In this document: piece by piece, positions 43,441-52,337 of the stretch
Numbering within the stretch: position 1 is the stretch's first letter
Layout: every line of letters begins with the position of its first letter
From: Cytophagaceae bacterium
Lineage (GTDB): Bacteria; Bacteroidota; Bacteroidia; Cytophagales; Flexibacteraceae
Assembly (NCBI GenBank): GCA_027490155.1
Contig: JAIXYP010000040.1
Location: forward strand, 1-59,396
Direction of reading: 5' to 3'
DNA: 59,396 nt
Made by a program: the position numbers and the translations under genes
Notes under the pieces: generated by a model
Database searches by the model: none
What the model was told of the DNA's origin: nothing
The model's input: the letters and a program-made list of their open reading frames with translations, nothing else

Positions 43441-44754
43441 TTAAAAATTGCGATAGAGGCCAACAGTAGCAGTATAGCGACTAATAAACCGGTCGTCAGC
43501 TACTTGGTCGTATTCATACCAAAGCCCCGCCTTGGTCACGAATCGTGGGCCGAATCCCCAATTAAGATCCAGAGATACCCTAGTGTTGCTCAACTTGGCA
43601 ATCCGCTGGTCGAAAAAGTTGACTAATGTCGGGATAGTGCCTTGGCTGACAGCAAGGGAAATGGAGCGGTTTGCATCGCCGATGTAGCGCCGTAAAGACC
43701 CCACACCTGCAAAGGCGTCGCCAGTTGTGAGTGGACTGTAAAATCCACGCAAACCAATCCACCAGTCACCTAAATACTTTCCTAGTTCGGTGGTCAGCAG
43801 GTATACATTCTGATTCGAAAAGCCCAAGTAGCGCATTCCAGCATTGACCTCATATCCTAGTTGTAGCCCTTGGTAAATCTCTAATCCACCTTTAGCATTA
43901 GGGAAAACGCCAGTCCCATTACCTAGCCCAGCGTTGACATAGAGATAGGTTTTAGCACTCAGCAAGGGATAGCAGTCAAGCTCCACCTGATGACCGATAT
44001 TGCCAAACCTGACTGCATAGCTATAGCGCACCAAACTAGGGGCTCGCTTAAACCTGTACATATATTCGGCCATCGCCATGTGCCAAATCGTGTTGTCAGA
44101 GTTGGGTTGTAGGTAATAGTTGACCCCAACCTGACTCTTGAGGACCACAGCCAGCAACTCCGATCGGAGGTATTTGGCAGCAGCATTCCCGGGTTCGACA
44201 GCTAATACACTATCCACCAGGGCCAAGCCTTGTTTTTCTTTATTTAGGCCTTGGTATGAATGTGCTTTTTTGAGTTTAAGCTCAATATTTTGGGGTTGCT
44301 CTAACAGCAATTGGGATGTGATAACAAGGGCTTCTGAATAGTTTTTGGCCCAAAGGCGGCAATCAAGCAAGGCGGCTTTGGCATCCGAAAACTCAGGATG
44401 CGCCTTTAGTAAAGGTACTAATATTTGGGCAGCGCTGTCGTATTTGGCCTCCCAATTATAGGTCCTAGCCATCAGTATTTGAGCCTCAAATTGATCTGGA
44501 TTTGTGGCCAATAGTTGACGCAATAGCTGGCGTGACTTTAAGTACCGACCAGAGAAGGCGCTATCACGGGCAGCCTCGTAGGTAGGATTTGTTTGCCCCA
44601 GGACGCTACCAGAAATCAAGCATAAAAAACACAATAGTCTTAGGATACCTACATATTTTGCGCAAATGCCTAGCCTCACAACCTGATATTGAGTACCAGT
44701 ACTAGCTCGTTGTCGTGTTGGATAGGAGGTGCCAACCTGCTGCAGGATAGCCAT
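43441..44754 (-). CDS. YaiO-family TPR plus outer membrane beta-barrel protein
   Basis: A 437-residue protein with a signal peptide (LRLLCFLCLISGSVLG, after a long n-region). TPR units follow over about residues 57-200 (FEAQILMARTYNWEAKYDSA). A C-terminal beta-barrel of about 230 residues comes last, with strands such as VRYSYAVRFGNIGHQVELDC and ATVGLYRNF at the end. This is the YaiO arrangement. Periplasmic TPR plus outer membrane barrel is also the plan of exopolysaccharide exporters such as PgaA, though this barrel is smaller. It precedes the HEAT and synthase genes and is inferred to be the secretion pore or its partner. Confidence 0.8.
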   Translation of the reverse strand: MAILQQVGTSYPTRQRASTGTQYQVVRLGICAKYVGILRLLCFLCLISGSVLGQTNPTYEAARDSAFSGRYLKSRQLLRQLLATNPDQFEAQILMARTYNWEAKYDSAAQILVPLLKAHPEFSDAKAALLDCRLWAKNYSEALVITSQLLLEQPQNIELKLKKAHSYQGLNKEKQGLALVDSVLAVEPGNAAAKYLRSELLAVVLKSQVGVNYYLQPNSDNTIWHMAMAEYMYRFKRAPSLVRYSYAVRFGNIGHQVELDCYPLLSAKTYLYVNAGLGNGTGVFPNAKGGLEIYQGLQLGYEVNAGMRYLGFSNQNVYLLTTELGKYLGDWWIGLRGFYSPLTTGDAFAGVGSLRRYIGDANRSISLAVSQGTIPTLVNFFDQRIAKLSNTRVSLDLNWGFGPRFVTKAGLWYEYDQVADDRFISRYTATVGLYRNF

Positions 44755-44853
44755 TTACGCTATGTAGATTAGAGTAGAAAGGAAGAAAACTGTTTAGGGT
44801 ACTAGGATGCAGCTCGAGGCCCAAAAATTAAGGATACAATGGCCAATCGTTGC

Positions 44854-45216
44854 TTATTTTATCAACCGAGCGATACGCACCGCCAGCTCCATCGGGCTGA
44901 AAGGTTTGGTGATGAAGTCATCTGCTCCTAACCTAAAGGCCTCCAGGACGGTTGCCTCTAGCCCCATACTGCTCAGGACGATAACTGGTGTTTTGTAAGC
45001 TAGTCCGTTTTTGGCCATGTTCACTATCTCCATTCCGTTGTTAAAGGGCATCATTAAGTCCGTCAGGACCAAATCATAACGATCTTGCTGTAACAACTGC
45101 AAACCTTCGCGACCATCACGTGCTACAGAAAGGTCATATCCATCCTTCTTGAGCCGAAACTCTAAGGCTTTTAGTACGAGTGGTTCGTCCTCAACGATAA
45201 GTATCTTTTTGCTCAT
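44854..45216 (-). CDS. single-domain response regulator
   Basis: A 120-residue receiver domain and nothing else. The acidic pocket is VEDE (Glu9, Asp10), the phosphoacceptor is Asp53 in VLTDLMMP, and VIVLSS and DDFITKPFSP supply the conserved Ser and Lys. With no output domain it must act by protein contact, like CheY. It lies 124 bases after the Hpt gene and about 100 bases before the YaiO-like gene, so it probably receives phosphate from the Hpt protein or a distant kinase and acts on the polysaccharide machinery. Confidence 0.85.
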   Translation of the reverse strand: MSKKILIVEDEPLVLKALEFRLKKDGYDLSVARDGREGLQLLQQDRYDLVLTDLMMPFNNGMEIVNMAKNGLAYKTPVIVLSSMGLEATVLEAFRLGADDFITKPFSPMELAVRIARLIK

Positions 45217-45340
45217 ATTCAGTGTAGCTAAAAGGTAAGGGTAGGCACGATTTCAAATGGGTTTGTTTTAGGCGGTTGGGGGCTCTGGCCTCTATATATT
45301 ATTACGCTTCCGAATCAACACCCTGCAACACAACCTATTT

Positions 45341-45706
45341 TTAAGCTTTCAGTAATGCGGCCTTGGCCTTTGTCACTTCTTGTAAGGCCGTAATCGAAAC
45401 AACTTTTATTTCCTCTATTAGGCCCTTGGTATATGACGGGACCAAACCCGTAGCCCGGATATCTTCCTCCAGCTGGTCCAGCTTGGCGGCTAGACTATCC
45501 ATACCCAAGAACTTAGTCGGTGATTTTGCCTTGTGGGTCGCATGACTTAGTTGGACTGCGTTGTTTGCGTCAAAGGCATCCTCTATTGCTGTTAACATCT
45601 GCGGATAATGGCGTATGAAGGAGTCAAATATGTCAGCTTGAAAGCTGGCATCCCCGCCCGAGATGAGCTCCAGATAATCAAGTTTGAGTAGGGTATATTG
45701 AGTCAT
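45341..45706 (-). CDS. Hpt histidine phosphotransfer protein
   Basis: A 121-residue four-helix protein. LDYLELISGGDASFQADIFD is the first helix pair of Hpt domains, and SHATHKAKSPTKFLGMDSL carries the phosphorylated His58 within the usual H-x-x-K-S pattern. It has no kinase or receiver part. Hpt proteins relay phosphate between hybrid kinases and response regulators; the single-domain regulator next to it is the obvious partner. It is the first gene after a strong terminator (45745-45792) and so probably opens the cluster's transcript. Confidence 0.8.
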   Translation of the reverse strand: MTQYTLLKLDYLELISGGDASFQADIFDSFIRHYPQMLTAIEDAFDANNAVQLSHATHKAKSPTKFLGMDSLAAKLDQLEEDIRATGLVPSYTKGLIEEIKVVSITALQEVTKAKAALLKA

Positions 45707-45744
45707 GGAGGAGATTGTAAGAGCAAAATTTGAGGCGAAGGTAC

Positions 45745-45792
45745 AAAAAAGTCAAGGCTACCAACCCAAAATGCGGATCAGGTAGCCTTGAC
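45745..45792 (-). terminator. terminator of the secreted hydrolase gene
   Basis: On the minus strand GTCAAGGCTACC (45792-45781) pairs with GGTAGCCTTGAC (45762-45751) over 18 bases, then TTTTTT (45750-45745). It separates the hydrolase from the Hpt-led cluster. Confidence 0.9.
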
Positions 45793-45827
45793 ACTGTTGT
45801 TAATAGAGATTTATATAATCTGGGTGC

Positions 45828-47717
45828 CTACCGGACAACGAATCGTTTGGTAGCAGTGGTGTTGCCCGACCAGATCCGGACACTGTATAAGCCTGCAGTT
45901 AGCCTTGTGGTATTGATAGAGGTTTTAGGCATACCTACTGTTGCTGTATAGATCAACCTACCTGTATTATCCTGAACTTGTACTTGGTCAATGTCCTGCT
46001 GATTGCTGAGCGCTATCTGGACTGAGGTAGTTGCTGGGTTCGGATATAGCAATATAAGGTTAGACAGGTTTGCGGCCTTTGGCTGAGAAACAATGGCTTG
46101 GTAAACCCTGAAACTAGTTTCGGTAACGGCGCTAGAAGCGAATGTGCTATTTCCTGCTGCTGCTGCCCGCAAAACAACCTTAACAGTATCACGACCAGCT
46201 GGGATACGACCAATGGTCAGGACGCCATTGCTGATAGTTGCTGGGCCGGCCACTACTGTAACGAAGGGAGTCTGACCACTAGAGACTGTGATAGTAGGGC
46301 TAAAGGATGCTCCTTCTTGCTGGTCTCCAATTGGGTCGATGGTCACGAAGTTAGATGTACCGTTGGTTCGGCGTTGAGGGCGCAAACGCACCAAACGATC
46401 CGCTGCAGTGTTGCCACTACCATCCCGATCAACCCACATACGCATCCAAACAGAACCATTGTCAGGCACAAGGGTAGGGTTGATGGTGAAGGTGTTAGGC
46501 GCATCTTCGACAGCGGCACCAGCGATGTCCTCAGTGATCAATGTTTGGCTACCTACGGTTGGCCCATTGAAAGTGATGACATCACCAATGCTAGCATTGC
46601 CGACCCAAGACTTACCGTTGCAGTCGTTATAGTTAAGGCCTGTTGCTCCTGTGATGTTGGGTGTGTTGCCATTGGCAGCTAGCAGTACACGAGTCTCGTT
46701 ATAAATATTGTTGCCCGCCTTGATGTGTATCGCTTGCCAAGCTTGGGCCAACTGTTTGTCTAGGAACCAGAATTTATTCTCAAGGTTGGAGGTGTTTGGT
46801 ACACTATCAAGGGCCACAGTGGCATAGACAGAGGTATCTGCGACCCAACCCGTTTGCTCGTCTATGGCATTGAGGGTTACAGGTCCGTTATCGGCATAAA
46901 CTCCTAGCGGTAGCCTGTATTGGGCGCATTTTTCGATGAACATCGCAACAAACTGAGCACCTTCAGGCCTAGCAAACGCAAAATGACCTTCGCCTGGGAG
47001 CATAGTAGCAAAACCCAATTGACGTGGGGTGTTCTGGCGCAAACGAATGATGTCCTCAGCAGTTGCACGGTAGTTGGCATCGTTATCACGTGGGTTGGAG
47101 CAGCCACCGTTAGGGCCATACTCCTCAAACTGGCCACTCATGCCCAATAGGGGCACCTCAGCTATGAGTTTGTTGGACCAAGATGGTGCAGTGATCGCGC
47201 CACCTTTGAAAACTAGCGCTCCAAGGCAACGCTCTGGTTTCCACCACGGCAGGTTTCGTGCAAAGGCACTACCTGTGCTATGTCCCATCGTGAACCATGG
47301 ACAATGCCTAACTGCAGCGAAGCCACTCGCATTAGCCATTTTGTCCAATGCACGCAAGAAAAACGTGGTATCAGCATCGATGCCAGAAGCACCACCAGTG
47401 CCAAAGGCAGTAATCGCACTTGGGTTGAAAAACAGGATACCTAGCTGGGAATTAGTAGCAGCAGTCCGTACCTCTTGGTTTAACACGAAGGACTCCTCTG
47501 CAACGGTAGCACTTGCAGTAATCAGACCACGTAGTCCACCACCAGTCGTAACTGTACCTGGTAACCAAAGCCAAACCTTGGTAATGTTGTTGCCACGCAT
47601 CAGGGTGTCATAGTAATGCCAGCCTGTGTTGTGTTCGTAAGTTTGGGCCCTCAGGCCAAGCCCAGATAGTGCAAATAGTGTGCTCAATAGGCCAAGCATC
47701 GTAAAGCGTATTTTCAT
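45828..47717 (-). CDS. secreted alpha/beta hydrolase with T9SS sorting tail
   Basis: A 629-residue protein: signal peptide (MLGLLSTLFALSGLGLRA), an alpha/beta hydrolase domain of about 300 residues, beta-rich linker domains and a type A sorting domain (LILLYPNPATTSVQIAL to KRFVVR). The nucleophile elbow is MGHSTGSAFA with Ser147, and GEGHFAF offers the histidine. Substrate is unknown; esterase or depolymerase activity is possible. The ATG at 47717 gives the signal peptide, while the frame is open to 47810. It has its own terminator and a 262-base upstream gap with a TAGATTTG promoter word. Confidence 0.8.
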   Translation of the reverse strand: MKIRFTMLGLLSTLFALSGLGLRAQTYEHNTGWHYYDTLMRGNNITKVWLWLPGTVTTGGGLRGLITASATVAEESFVLNQEVRTAATNSQLGILFFNPSAITAFGTGGASGIDADTTFFLRALDKMANASGFAAVRHCPWFTMGHSTGSAFARNLPWWKPERCLGALVFKGGAITAPSWSNKLIAEVPLLGMSGQFEEYGPNGGCSNPRDNDANYRATAEDIIRLRQNTPRQLGFATMLPGEGHFAFARPEGAQFVAMFIEKCAQYRLPLGVYADNGPVTLNAIDEQTGWVADTSVYATVALDSVPNTSNLENKFWFLDKQLAQAWQAIHIKAGNNIYNETRVLLAANGNTPNITGATGLNYNDCNGKSWVGNASIGDVITFNGPTVGSQTLITEDIAGAAVEDAPNTFTINPTLVPDNGSVWMRMWVDRDGSGNTAADRLVRLRPQRRTNGTSNFVTIDPIGDQQEGASFSPTITVSSGQTPFVTVVAGPATISNGVLTIGRIPAGRDTVKVVLRAAAAGNSTFASSAVTETSFRVYQAIVSQPKAANLSNLILLYPNPATTSVQIALSNQQDIDQVQVQDNTGRLIYTATVGMPKTSINTTRLTAGLYSVRIWSGNTTATKRFVVR

Positions 47718-47853
47718 GCTGGTTAGTTTGGATGTGATATAGTATTGATTGATTCGGCCACCTCCAGTAGGAAATCGCCATCTGTTTGCAATTTGGACAA
47801 AAGGTCTCAAACGACTAATCCTTTGTTGGCCAAATGATCATCCAGTTGGTTGC

Positions 47854-47861
47854 CAAATCTA
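47854..47861 (-). promoter_or_regulatory. possible -7 element of the secreted hydrolase gene
   Basis: Minus-strand TAGATTTG fits TAnnTTTG, about 136 bases before the ATG at 47717; no TTG at ideal spacing. Confidence 0.3.
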
Positions 47862-47979
47862 TCCCACTAACCGTAAGGTCCATTTTCCAGCCAATTTTCC
47901 GACTTTTCGACCATGATCGAATCAGGGCTAATCCACTGTTAACCCTCCACCAGAACCGTAAGATGTCACCACATAGTCC

Positions 47980-49506
47980 TTAGTTTGGTAGCTCATGTAC
48001 GATTATTTCCTTACGGGCGAAGTCATATAGGGTGGCACGCCGTAGTTCAAGGTAGTTGGTCCAGGCAGCACGCAGGCTATTAATATATCCTTGTCTTGCC
48101 TCATCCTTTTCCTGAAAGGCAATGTTAAGGTCAGTGATGCTGATTTTGCCAATCAGGTAGCGTTCGCGAGCGATATCGAAACGCTTTTGGCCAATATCAT
48201 TAGCCCGTAAGCTAATCTTGACCTGTTGATGTGCCATCTCGTATTGCTTGACGGTCAAAAAAACTTCTTGGTCAAAAGTCTGCTCTTGTTGGGTTATCTG
48301 GCTTTTGACAAGGTCTCGGTTGCTTTCTGCTGTGCGGCGGCGGCTAACGGTCCGTCCCCAGTCCAAGATTGGCATCGAGAACGTAATGTTAAGTCGCTCT
48401 TGATCAACAGGATTTTGGTAGGACCTAATAAAGTTATTGTTTGTCTGGACTAGACCAAAGGAAGCATTGATAGTACCTTGAAGGCCAGTTTCGCCGACCG
48501 ATTGAGCCACTTGACGCTCGGCTTCCAGCATTTGCCGTACAAAGCCAACCGTGCGTGACCTGTTTTTGCGTGCCTCAGACAGTGCTTCTTCTTCGGGGAT
48601 AATAAGCTCTGGGGTCATGGCTGGTGGCACGGCATTGATAAAGTCTGATGTACTTATACCCAAAACGTTCTTTAGCCTCAGAGTAGCAGTTTTGACCTCT
48701 AGCTCACTCCTGATAACTTGCTGCCGGCTGTTCATGAAACCGAGTTCGAGCTGTAAAAGTTCGTTTTCGGCAATCTTGCCTAGGTTATAACGGCCTTGGG
48801 CTATTTTGTAGAGGGTGTCGTTACTGAGTTGATTTTTACGAGCTATTTCAGCATTGACTTGGGCCAACAGAAGGTCAAAGTAAAGGTTGCAAACATTAAC
48901 TGCAAGCGCTTCCATATCCTCATGATATTGCCGCTGGGCCTCAGTATAAAGCATGGGCTCAATCTTTTTATCCCACTTTAACGCATTAAATTGGAGTAAA
49001 GGCTGCTGATATCCCAGTACAAACGGATTGGTCTGGAATTGTGTCTCCCCACTCCTGAAATTGTCAAATCGGTTGAGGTTCGAGTTTAAAAAAATGCTAC
49101 CACCAAGTGGAGTAACATTTTGCCGTAAGGACAGCCCGCCAGACCAGTTGGCCACACTACGCTCCAGATACTCAATTGATCCATCAGGTTGGGGAATGGC
49201 ATCAATTGACCGATTGAAGTCAGGGAAGGTAGCTTCTGCACTTAGTTGTGGCAGGTAGTTACTTTGGTAAGTGCGGTAAGACCAATAGCGGGTGCGATAG
49301 GTGTTAGCCGCCTGCTTGCCAATAGGGGAGCTTTGTTGGGCAATTGCAATGACATCCTGTAGGCTTAGGGTCTGGGTTCGTCGTACCTCGCGCGCTTGGG
49401 CCCAAAGGAGACAAGGAGTTCCTATTGCAAAAAACAGAAGTACGAATCTAACATACCAACCATGCCGAGGGAGGACTGAAATAAGAGTTAGGCTATTATT
49501 ATTCAT
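47980..49506 (-). CDS. TolC-family outer membrane efflux protein
   Basis: A 508-residue outer membrane factor. A signal peptide (FVLLFFAIGTPCLLWA) precedes two repeats of long coiled-coil helices with the family's patterns, for example TLSLQDVIAIAQQSSP, NVCNLYFDLLLAQVNAEIA, YNLGKIAENELLQLELGF and FDIARERYLIGKISITDLNI. It forms the outer membrane channel for the adaptor and permease encoded just upstream. Its ATG overlaps the stop of the permease by 8 bases (ATGAATAA), showing coupling. Confidence 0.9.
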   Translation of the reverse strand: MNNNSLTLISVLPRHGWYVRFVLLFFAIGTPCLLWAQAREVRRTQTLSLQDVIAIAQQSSPIGKQAANTYRTRYWSYRTYQSNYLPQLSAEATFPDFNRSIDAIPQPDGSIEYLERSVANWSGGLSLRQNVTPLGGSIFLNSNLNRFDNFRSGETQFQTNPFVLGYQQPLLQFNALKWDKKIEPMLYTEAQRQYHEDMEALAVNVCNLYFDLLLAQVNAEIARKNQLSNDTLYKIAQGRYNLGKIAENELLQLELGFMNSRQQVIRSELEVKTATLRLKNVLGISTSDFINAVPPAMTPELIIPEEEALSEARKNRSRTVGFVRQMLEAERQVAQSVGETGLQGTINASFGLVQTNNNFIRSYQNPVDQERLNITFSMPILDWGRTVSRRRTAESNRDLVKSQITQQEQTFDQEVFLTVKQYEMAHQQVKISLRANDIGQKRFDIARERYLIGKISITDLNIAFQEKDEARQGYINSLRAAWTNYLELRRATLYDFARKEIIVHELPN

Positions 49507-50887
49507 AACGAAGTGACTCTATGGGGTTTTGTGATGCAGCCTTGCGAGCAGGGGCAATGCCAAATCCTAGCCCAACAATCGCTGCTACACCAAACGAAAT
49601 GATAACTGACCATGGGCTGACAACGGTTGGTATCTGGGCAACTTGGCTGACAATCCAGGCCATCGAAATGCCAAGAGCGATCCCGGTAAAGCCACCAATG
49701 CAAGCAATCAAGGTGGACTCGACCAAGAATTGCATCACGATATCCGACCGTTTGGCCCCAAGGGATATCCTCAGACCAATCTCCTTGATCCGCTCGAGCA
49801 CAGAGGCCAACATAATATTCATGATACCAATGCCTCCAACCAACAAGGATATACCTGCAATAGCTCCTAAGACGATATTGAAGATGTCCTTGGTGCGCTC
49901 TTGTTGTTTGAGCAATAGTTCAGGGATGGTAATCTCGAAGTCTAAGACTGAATTATGACGCCTAAGTAACAATCGGCTACATACATCAGCACTAGCATTC
50001 AGCAGGTCTGATTGTCGCACCTGCACGATCAATCTATCCAGCTGGTGGATGGTTTTGCTTTCCTTTTTACCCCCGTTTCCATCCTCGTCCTCATCATTAC
50101 CTCCGCCGTTACTGGCTTTGATTTTGGATTGAGTTACCAAGGTGCGGTTGGTGTAGCGTAAAAGCATGGTCTTGAGCGGAATGCAAGCGTCGAGGTTATA
50201 GTCTCGGATGCCGAGCTGCTCCATACCACTGGTTTTGGAACTGCGGAACTCATAAACACCAATAACTTTGAGCCAATGTTTGCCAACCTTAATCTGCTTA
50301 CCGAGAGCGGTTGCCCCAGGAAAAAGTTTGGACTTAAGGGTCTTGCCGATGACACATACTTGCGAGCCAGTGGCTTGGTGCATTTCTGTGAAAATGCTGC
50401 CTTCGATGAGCTTTAGTTGGCCGAGATCGAAATAGGCATTCCAGACTCCGACCGTTTTGGACTGGACAGTCTTGGTGCCAGCCACTACTGCTTGGTCCAG
50501 CATGATCTCAGGGCTTAGGTTGGCCTCGCCATTAAGGGCTACTTTAATGGCTTCAACATCTGCCAAAGAAAGTCCCGGGCTATACTTCTTTTGTTCCTTT
50601 TTCTCGGAAGACCCAGTTGCAGCCTTATCCTTTTTACTGGCCCCAGCATTGTTGGGGTCTGGTTTGTCCTCGGCTGGTTTGATAATGATGTTATTGACAC
50701 CGACGAGTTTCATTTGTTCCAGCAACTCTTGCTGGGCTCCGTTGCCGATGGCCAGCATCGCAATCACAGCAGCGACACCAAACACCACTCCAAGTGCAGT
50801 GAGCAAGGTCCGTACTTTATTGCCCAAAAGGGCTTCTAGGCCAATCCAGATATTGGCTTGTTGTCTGGGGCTGAAAATTGATGCCAT
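49499..50887 (-). CDS. MacB-type ABC permease without ATPase domain
   Basis: A 462-residue permease of the MacB/FtsX/LolCE group: first membrane helix LLTALGVVFGVAAVIAMLAI, a periplasmic MacB-type domain, then three helices (IVLGAIAGISLLVGGIGIMN, ESTLIACIGGFTGIALGIS, VIISFGVAAIVGLGFGIAPA) with the usual ERIKEIGLRISLGAKRSDI loop. Two charged low-complexity insertions lie near residues 75-100 and 255-280. It begins directly with the permease part and no ATPase gene is beside it. With the adaptor (21-base gap) and TolC it forms a tripartite exporter. Confidence 0.88.
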   Translation of the reverse strand: MASIFSPRQQANIWIGLEALLGNKVRTLLTALGVVFGVAAVIAMLAIGNGAQQELLEQMKLVGVNNIIIKPAEDKPDPNNAGASKKDKAATGSSEKKEQKKYSPGLSLADVEAIKVALNGEANLSPEIMLDQAVVAGTKTVQSKTVGVWNAYFDLGQLKLIEGSIFTEMHQATGSQVCVIGKTLKSKLFPGATALGKQIKVGKHWLKVIGVYEFRSSKTSGMEQLGIRDYNLDACIPLKTMLLRYTNRTLVTQSKIKASNGGGNDEDEDGNGGKKESKTIHQLDRLIVQVRQSDLLNASADVCSRLLLRRHNSVLDFEITIPELLLKQQERTKDIFNIVLGAIAGISLLVGGIGIMNIMLASVLERIKEIGLRISLGAKRSDIVMQFLVESTLIACIGGFTGIALGISMAWIVSQVAQIPTVVSPWSVIISFGVAAIVGLGFGIAPARKAASQNPIESLRYE

Positions 50888-50907
50888 CCTAGCGCCTTTG
50901 GGGGATA

Positions 50908-52281
50908 TTATTGTGCTACGATGGTTTTGGAAGGCCCTGATGCCACAGGTGCGCTGGCAGGTTTAGTCGTATCCTTGATGCCCGACGCCTTGATTGCTGC
51001 CTCCTTGGCGGCTTTTTTGATAGCAGGAGCCAACGGTACCAAGGTTAGCTTGTCAGCATTTGGTGGGGTAGATAGTGCTACAATATCAGCACCATTGATG
51101 CCAGCCGAAATGACGATTGCATCTTCATTGGCTAGGTCTGTCAGGACTTCTTGCCGGACATAGCTTCCGCCATCTTTCCGGAAAACAAACTTGAGACTAT
51201 CACCAAGAAGGTGGACTGCATCAAGTGGAACTGAAAGGACTTTGGCCAGCTTGCCAGTCGTGATCTTGTTGCTGGTGGTCATGCTGGGGCGAAGGGTTGT
51301 GTCCTTTTCGTTGACCTGAATCCTGACCTCAAAGACTTTGGCATCTGAGTTGGGGCGTTGTTCGCCCACATTGGCGACTGACACTACATTCCCTGTCAAG
51401 GACTTATCTGGCACCGCATCTAAGCCGATTTTGACCTGTTGACCTACCTTGATTTTGCGCACATCAACCTCGTTAATATAGGTTGTGCTCATCATTGTCG
51501 TGAGGTCAGGCAACTTGGCTACTGTTGGGTCCCAAGACGAAATAGTGCCGCCTACAACAATCTTCTGGCCACTCCAATTTCGCCTATAAATTACCATGCC
51601 AGGGCTAGGTGCCTTAATTGTGAGCTGATTAAGTAGGTCCATGATACCTTCCTTTTTGGACTGAGCAGTGCTAAGGGAGGCTTGCACCTCGGTGATCTTG
51701 GCTGAGGCTTGTTTGCGCTTGATCGTATAGTTCTCGATCGATTGTTTTAGTGTCCGTTTGGCCTTTTCCACTTCGATCTCAGCCTGCCTTATTGTTGCAG
51801 GTGGCTCATACTTAGACTGTGAAAGCACAAGTTCACGCTCTGTAACTGCAAACCGTTGGTTAACCAGCTCATCACGGGCTTGGCGCAAAGTGAGCGAGGT
51901 GTCTAGCTGGGTCTGGAGGAACTGAGCCTGAAACTTGACGAAATCGTTGTCCGCTTCCTTCAGTTTGCTCGTGAGCTCGGTTGGATCAAGGCTGGCTACA
52001 AACTCATCTTTAGCCACGACTTTACCTTCGGGAACTAGGTCTGATACTTTGATCTGGTAAATGCCATATTGCTCAAGGGCCGATGGTCCACGGACTGAAA
52101 CTGAATTCTTGGGTTCTAGCTCACCAGTAGTTGTGACCAGTATCTCAAATGGCCCTTCCTTAACATTAGCCTCGATAATGTCTGTTTGGGCAGTTCCGCC
52201 TGACATCATCCACCAAGTCAGCAAGCTTGCCAATACGACTAGACTTGCAACAATCCAGACCAATCTTTTATTCTTCATCAT
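50908..52281 (-). CDS. HlyD/RND-type periplasmic adaptor
   Basis: A 457-residue membrane fusion protein: N-terminal membrane anchor (LVWIVASLVVLASLLTWWMM), beta-barrel and lipoyl-like strands (GPFEILVTTTGELEPKNSVS), a long coiled-coil hairpin (about residues 115-215), then MSTTYINEVDVRKIKVGQQV. It links the inner membrane permease to TolC in a MacAB-like exporter. The tail is rich in Ala, Lys, Pro and Thr. Two consecutive ATGs (52281 and 52278) are possible; the TTG at 52287 is unlikely. Confidence 0.88.
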   Translation of the reverse strand: MMKNKRLVWIVASLVVLASLLTWWMMSGGTAQTDIIEANVKEGPFEILVTTTGELEPKNSVSVRGPSALEQYGIYQIKVSDLVPEGKVVAKDEFVASLDPTELTSKLKEADNDFVKFQAQFLQTQLDTSLTLRQARDELVNQRFAVTERELVLSQSKYEPPATIRQAEIEVEKAKRTLKQSIENYTIKRKQASAKITEVQASLSTAQSKKEGIMDLLNQLTIKAPSPGMVIYRRNWSGQKIVVGGTISSWDPTVAKLPDLTTMMSTTYINEVDVRKIKVGQQVKIGLDAVPDKSLTGNVVSVANVGEQRPNSDAKVFEVRIQVNEKDTTLRPSMTTSNKITTGKLAKVLSVPLDAVHLLGDSLKFVFRKDGGSYVRQEVLTDLANEDAIVISAGINGADIVALSTPPNADKLTLVPLAPAIKKAAKEAAIKASGIKDTTKPASAPVASGPSKTIVAQ

Positions 52282-52337
52282 TATCAACCTCTGTCCTTGG
52301 TTGGATCAGAAGTAGCATCAAACTTAGGCCTTTGCGT

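Noticed and set aside
46098-46682. A 194-residue plus-strand open frame
   Set aside because: It lies entirely antisense to the secreted hydrolase, with no family resemblance and Cys/Ser/Thr-rich composition typical of a shadow.
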